Shown here one piece after another: positions 11,756 through 12,748 of a stretch of DNA of 12,748 nucleotides. Positions within the stretch are counted from its first letter, which is position 1. The number at the start of each line of letters is the position of its first letter. The DNA is from Chloroflexota bacterium. GTDB taxonomy: Bacteria; Chloroflexota; Limnocylindria; Limnocylindrales; CSP1-4. The translations under genes were made by a program, and so were the position numbers. The notes under the pieces were generated by a model that saw only the letters and a program-made list of their open reading frames with translations, was not told the DNA's origin and ran no database searches. The DNA lies in the NCBI GenBank assembly GCA_021785115.1, contig JAJYGO010000112.1, positions 1-12,748 on the forward strand, read 5' to 3'.

Positions 11756-12748
11756 GTGGAGTATCGCATTCGGCTCATCGATGCCCTGATCGAGCGGCTG
11801 ATGACGGAGATGCCGGCCCTCTTCATCGTGGGACCGCGGGCCGCCGGAAAGACGACGACAGCGGCCCGCTACGCCCGCACCGTCGTACGACTCGATCGCG
11901 AGGCCGAGGCTGTCGCGTTTCGGGCCGATCCGGACGGCGCGTTGCGCGGTCTCCCCGAGCCGGTCCTTCTCGACGAGTGGCAGCTGGTCCCAGGAGTGCT
12001 GGGGGCAGTCAAGCGATCCGTCGACTCGCGTCCCACCCCGGGTCGCTTCCTCGTCACGGGCTCGATACGAGCCGACCTGGAAGGCGATCTATGGCCGGGG
12101 ACGGGCCGCCTCACGCGCGTTCCGCTGTTCGGCATGACGGTGCGGGAGCAGCTCGGGGCGATAGCATCGCCCCCCTTCCTCGACAGCCTCGCCTCGGGGG
12201 TCGAACTGCTTCCTGCGCACGACACGCCGGACCTGCGCGGCTACGTCGACCTCCTCCTGCGGAGCGGCTTTCCCGAGCCCGTCCTGAGCATGACGGCAGC
12301 AGCCCGCCAGCGCTGGCTGGACAGCTATGTCGAGCATCTCCTGACCCGGGACGCCGAGGCGGTGGACGGCGGTCGCGACCCGGTTCGGCTGCGCCGCTAC
12401 GTCGAGGCCCTTGCCGCCAATACCGCCGGCGTCGTCGATGACAAGACCCTCTACGACGCCGCGGGCATCAACCGCAAGACTGCCCTCGCGTACGACCGGC
12501 TGCTGCAGAACCTGCTCATCGTGGAGGCCATGCCCGCCTGGACGTCGAACCGCCTGAAACGTCTCGTTCTCGGCCCCAAACGGTACGTGATCGACCCGGC
12601 GGTGGCCGCTGCCGTGCTGCGCCTGGACACGAACGCGGTGCTGCGCAACGGAGATCTGCTGGGCCGCCTGCTCGACACGTTCGTCGCCGCCCAGCTCCGC
12701 GCGGAACTAGCGGCGAGCGATGCCCGGCCGCGCCTGTACCACGTGCGC
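11756..12748 (+). CDS. AAA+ ATPase of the DUF4143 type (3' end missing)
   Basis: This is a predicted P-loop ATPase; the 331 residues seen run off the window. Walker A is GPRAAGKTTT (26-35), Walker B is PVLLDEWQ (69-76), and a sensor-1-like strand GRFLVTGS (96-103) follows. The order fits the AAA_14/DUF4143 family. The helical C-terminal part begins near 185 (RWLDSYVEHLLTRD, then a winged-helix-like stretch about 205-290). The usual end of the family, a nuclease-fold-like segment, would follow after position 12748. GTG 11756 matches the family N-terminus and the TAGTGT element. In-frame GTG 11747 and ATG 11729 are alternatives, but neither has a ribosome-binding site. Codon use includes ATA and CTA twice each, uncommon here. 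The cellular role of this family is not settled. Confidence 0.85.
   Translation, partial: MEYRIRLIDALIERLMTEMPALFIVGPRAAGKTTTAARYARTVVRLDREAEAVAFRADPDGALRGLPEPVLLDEWQLVPGVLGAVKRSVDSRPTPGRFLVTGSIRADLEGDLWPGTGRLTRVPLFGMTVREQLGAIASPPFLDSLASGVELLPAHDTPDLRGYVDLLLRSGFPEPVLSMTAAARQRWLDSYVEHLLTRDAEAVDGGRDPVRLRRYVEALAANTAGVVDDKTLYDAAGINRKTALAYDRLLQNLLIVEAMPAWTSNRLKRLVLGPKRYVIDPAVAAAVLRLDTNAVLRNGDLLGRLLDTFVAAQLRAELAASDARPRLYHVR

Overview
The window is about 70% GC, with nearly all third codon positions G or C, several GTG starts and two apparently leaderless genes. The respiratory genes are of the actinobacterial kind: a di-haem cytochrome c with a C-terminal anchor, a Rieske protein with three membrane segments, and a cytochrome b that resembles mycobacterial QcrB. 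This points to Actinomycetota or to a high-GC Chloroflexota lineage that carries the same type of chain. The sequence alone does not decide between them. No rRNA, tRNA, insertion sequence or CRISPR array was found.

Left part (1-4300), minus strand: a respiratory operon reading qcrC, qcrA, qcrB, coxB. QcrC, QcrA and QcrB form the menaquinol:cytochrome c reductase (complex III). coxB is cut by the window edge and is subunit II of the terminal oxidase. The tight spacing (43 bp, 17 bp, then a TGATG stop-start overlap) suggests coordinated production of complexes III and IV, which form an obligate supercomplex in actinobacteria. The operon appears to begin about 150 nt upstream of qcrC at an extended -10 element, leaving a GC-rich leader with two hairpins.

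Middle part (4300-7300): an adenosine deaminase gene (add) runs divergently from the respiratory operon and looks leaderless. After a 400-bp non-coding stretch with an AT-rich promoter pocket comes a gene for a membrane-anchored, probably seven-bladed beta-propeller built from HAWAVG-type repeats. A hairpin at 6974-7009 separates it from a convergent 71-residue Cys/His-rich protein.

Right part (7400-12748): four minus-strand genes follow one another closely in transcription order: a DNA methyltransferase with a fused nuclease-like domain, a DUF488/YeaO-type protein, a soluble GAF-domain histidine kinase and an OmpR/PhoB-type response regulator (GTGA overlap with the kinase). Divergent from the methyltransferase, and running off the window, is an AAA+ ATPase of the DUF4143 type. 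The 121 bp between those two genes hold four 23-bp units in perfect register, lying between a candidate -10 element for each gene. This divergent methyltransferase/ATPase locus and its repeat array are the most unusual part of the window. The methyltransferase and ATPase also use codons that look rare here (TTA, ATA, CTA), which fits accessory genes.
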